Source of the DNA: Kordia sp050633145
GTDB lineage: Bacteria; Bacteroidota; Bacteroidia; Flavobacteriales; Flavobacteriaceae
Assembly (NCBI RefSeq): GCF_050633145.1
Contig: NZ_JBOEFY010000018.1
Coordinates: forward strand, 1 to 64,000
Reading direction: 5' to 3'
Length of the DNA stretch: 64,000 bases
The translations under genes were made by a program, and so were the position numbers. The number at the start of each line of letters is the position of its first letter. Within the stretch, counting starts at the first letter, position 1. Below, in pieces: positions 62,403 through 64,000 of this stretch. The notes under the pieces were generated by a model. That model was not told where the DNA came from and searched no databases. It was given only the letters and a program-made list of their open reading frames with translations.

Positions 62403-64000
62403 ATGAAACAAATATTACAGTCTTTTAAAACAGGAGTAACCGAATTAGCAGAATTGCCTTCTCCTAAAGTAAAAGCAGGTCAAGTTTTAATACAAACAAC
62501 ACGAAGCTTAGTATCGTTAGGTACGGAGCGTATGTTAGTTGAATTTGGAAAAGCTTCGCTTATTCAAAAAGCTAGACAACAACCAGATAAAGTAAAAATG
62601 GTTCTAGACAAAATAAAGGCAGAAGGATTAATGCCTACGCTAGAAACAGTTTTTAATAAACTAGAACAACCATTACCATTAGGATACTGTAATGTAGGGA
62701 AAGTAATTGCCGTAGGAAAAGGAGTGACTGACTTTAAAGTAGGAGACAGAGTAGCTTCTAACGGACAGCACGCCGAATTTGTCTCAATTCCACAAAACTT
62801 AGTAGCACACATTCCTGATAATATTACAGATGATGAAGCTGCATTTACGGTAATTGGCTCAATTGGATTGCAAGGAATTCGTCTCATCAACCCTACAATG
62901 GGTGAAACAATTGTAGTTGTCGGATTAGGACTTATAGGTTTATTAGCTGCCGAAATGTTAATAGCCAATGGTTGTAAAGTGATCGGGTATGATTTAGATG
63001 ATAAAAAAGTGGAAGTTGCCAAAAGTAAAGGTGTAATGGCTTTCAATCCACTCAAAGGAAGCGATCCTGTAAAATTTGTACTAGAAAACACAAATAATAT
63101 CGGTGCCGATGGTGTATTAATTACAGCATCAGCAAAAACAAATCAAATCATTTCTCAAGCTGCTCAAATGAGTAGAAAAAGAGGAAGAATTGTTTTAGTT
63201 GGTGTAATCGGATTAAATATCTCTAGAGCAGAATTCTATGAAAAAGAACTTAGTTTTCAAGTATCATGCTCGTACGGACCAGGAAGATATGATGACGATT
63301 ATGAATTTAAAGGAATAGATTACCCATTGCCTTTTGTACGATGGACTGAAAAAAGAAACTTTGAAACCGTATTACAATTAATCTCTTCAGGGAAATTAGG
63401 TGTAAAAGAACTCATCTCCGAACGTTTACCTTTAGATGACTTTGAGAAAATTTATGGAGACATTGGAAAATCCAAATCGATCGCTGTACTTTTCGAATAC
63501 AATGAAAATAGCAAACCTGAAAACAGTATTGTAGTTACCCAAAAAGAATTACAACCAGGCACAGGAACTATTGGACTTGTAGGTGCTGGAAACTTTACCA
63601 AAATGACATTGCTTCCAGCCTTAAAAGGGAAAAATGCACAAATAAAACATATAGTCTCTTCTGGAGGTGTAAATGGAACGGTACTTGCCAAAAAGCACAA
63701 TATTGCACAAAGTACTACGGACTATGATTTGGTGCTAGATGACAAAGATGTAGACATGGTAATGATTACCACAAGACACAATTTGCATGCAGATATGGTC
63801 ATCAAAGCACTAGACAAAGGAAAACATGTATTTGTAGAAAAACCGTTAGCGCTAAACAATGAAGAATTAGCAGCAATTCAAGAATCGTATAGCAAAAACA
63901 AAGGAACCTTAATGATTGGTTTCAACAGAAGATTCTCTCCGCATACACAAAAAATAAAATCACTTGTTGGAGATTCTCCAATGAATGTTATTGCAACAAT
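62403..64000 (+). CDS. Bi-domain oxidoreductase, alcohol dehydrogenase plus Gfo/Idh/MocA (C-terminus beyond window)
   Basis: An open frame from the ATG at 62403 to the right edge, 532 codons visible and incomplete. The first part (about 1-360) is a zinc-type medium-chain dehydrogenase/quinone-reductase-like domain: GTERMLVEFGKASL, GYCNVGKVIAVGKGVTDFKVGDRVAS, the NAD-binding VVGLGLIGLLAAEML, and GVLITASAKTN. The second (from about 385) is a Gfo/Idh/MocA oxidoreductase domain: TIGLVGAGNFTKMTLLPAL, DKDVDMVMITTRHNLHADMV, KGKHVFVEKPLALN, GFNRRFSPH. This fused form is typical of polysaccharide loci, where it oxidises or reduces sugar intermediates. It follows the polymerase by 26 nt. Confidence 0.88.
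   Translation, partial: MKQILQSFKTGVTELAELPSPKVKAGQVLIQTTRSLVSLGTERMLVEFGKASLIQKARQQPDKVKMVLDKIKAEGLMPTLETVFNKLEQPLPLGYCNVGKVIAVGKGVTDFKVGDRVASNGQHAEFVSIPQNLVAHIPDNITDDEAAFTVIGSIGLQGIRLINPTMGETIVVVGLGLIGLLAAEMLIANGCKVIGYDLDDKKVEVAKSKGVMAFNPLKGSDPVKFVLENTNNIGADGVLITASAKTNQIISQAAQMSRKRGRIVLVGVIGLNISRAEFYEKELSFQVSCSYGPGRYDDDYEFKGIDYPLPFVRWTEKRNFETVLQLISSGKLGVKELISERLPLDDFEKIYGDIGKSKSIAVLFEYNENSKPENSIVVTQKELQPGTGTIGLVGAGNFTKMTLLPALKGKNAQIKHIVSSGGVNGTVLAKKHNIAQSTTDYDLVLDDKDVDMVMITTRHNLHADMVIKALDKGKHVFVEKPLALNNEELAAIQESYSKNKGTLMIGFNRRFSPHTQKIKSLVGDSPMNVIAT

Overview
The window looks like chromosomal DNA of a marine Flavobacteriaceae bacterium (Bacteroidota). The basis is AT-rich sequence, -7 boxes of the form TAnnTTTG, a type IX secretion (T9SS) sorting domain, SusC-like TonB receptors with a DUF4249 lipoprotein or a FecI/FecR pair, and a GG-leader peptide (LNKRTISS...IGGG) of the kind common in Kordia and relatives. 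Kordia is an inference from these hallmarks, not a proven assignment. No rRNA, tRNA, insertion sequence, phage or CRISPR array was recognised.

Layout. 1-6.2 kb: an edge-truncated cysteine-rich protein on the minus strand, a TonB receptor/DUF4249 operon, and a minus-strand pair of which one member carries a cystatin-like QIVAG motif. 6.6-9.5 kb: an ECF sigma factor operon with a membrane (probably anti-sigma) protein, a DUF4097-like protein and an outer-membrane barrel. 9.9-14.1 kb: a FecI/FecR/STN-TonB receptor trio. 14.1-28.3 kb: a lone lanthipeptide-type precursor, holB, DUF2652-pgk, an MltD-like transglycosylase with a DUF4837 lipoprotein, a 1285-residue HYR/LamG secreted protein flanked by copies of a non-coding repeat, and tex. 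28.3-34.9 kb: minus-strand lipoproteins, two alpha/beta hydrolases, a Crp-like regulator whose 5' end looks frameshifted, small membrane proteins and tatA. 35.0-39.2 kb: an M23 peptidase, a GH3-family protein and a DUF6909-like protein.

39.2 kb to the right edge is a long plus-strand surface polysaccharide locus. It holds a Wzz-like co-polymerase, the complete dTDP-rhamnose set rfbBACD, cysQ, a UDP-HexNAc C4-epimerase with a UDP-HexNAc 6-dehydrogenase, wecB-wecC (UDP-ManNAcA), a T9SS cargo protein and a TSP3-repeat protein, an MBOAT/SGNH O-acylation pair, three Wzy/WaaL-like membrane proteins, a Wzx-like flippase, one glycosyltransferase, two left-handed beta-helix acyltransferases, and a two-domain dehydrogenase cut by the window end. 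Together these would make nucleotide sugars (rhamnose, ManNAcA and a GalNAcA/GlcNAcA-type sugar), assemble and acylate the repeat unit, flip it and polymerise it.

The most interesting non-coding signals are two. (1) An identical ECF-type promoter, GTGCAACCTTT with GCAACC-N16-GTC spacing, lies upstream of both the sigma-factor operon and the TonB/DUF4249 operon, suggesting a small regulon. (2) A shared 5' leader hairpin with a compensated base pair and a downstream AGAGTAGG box precedes both minus-strand unknown-protein loci at the left end.
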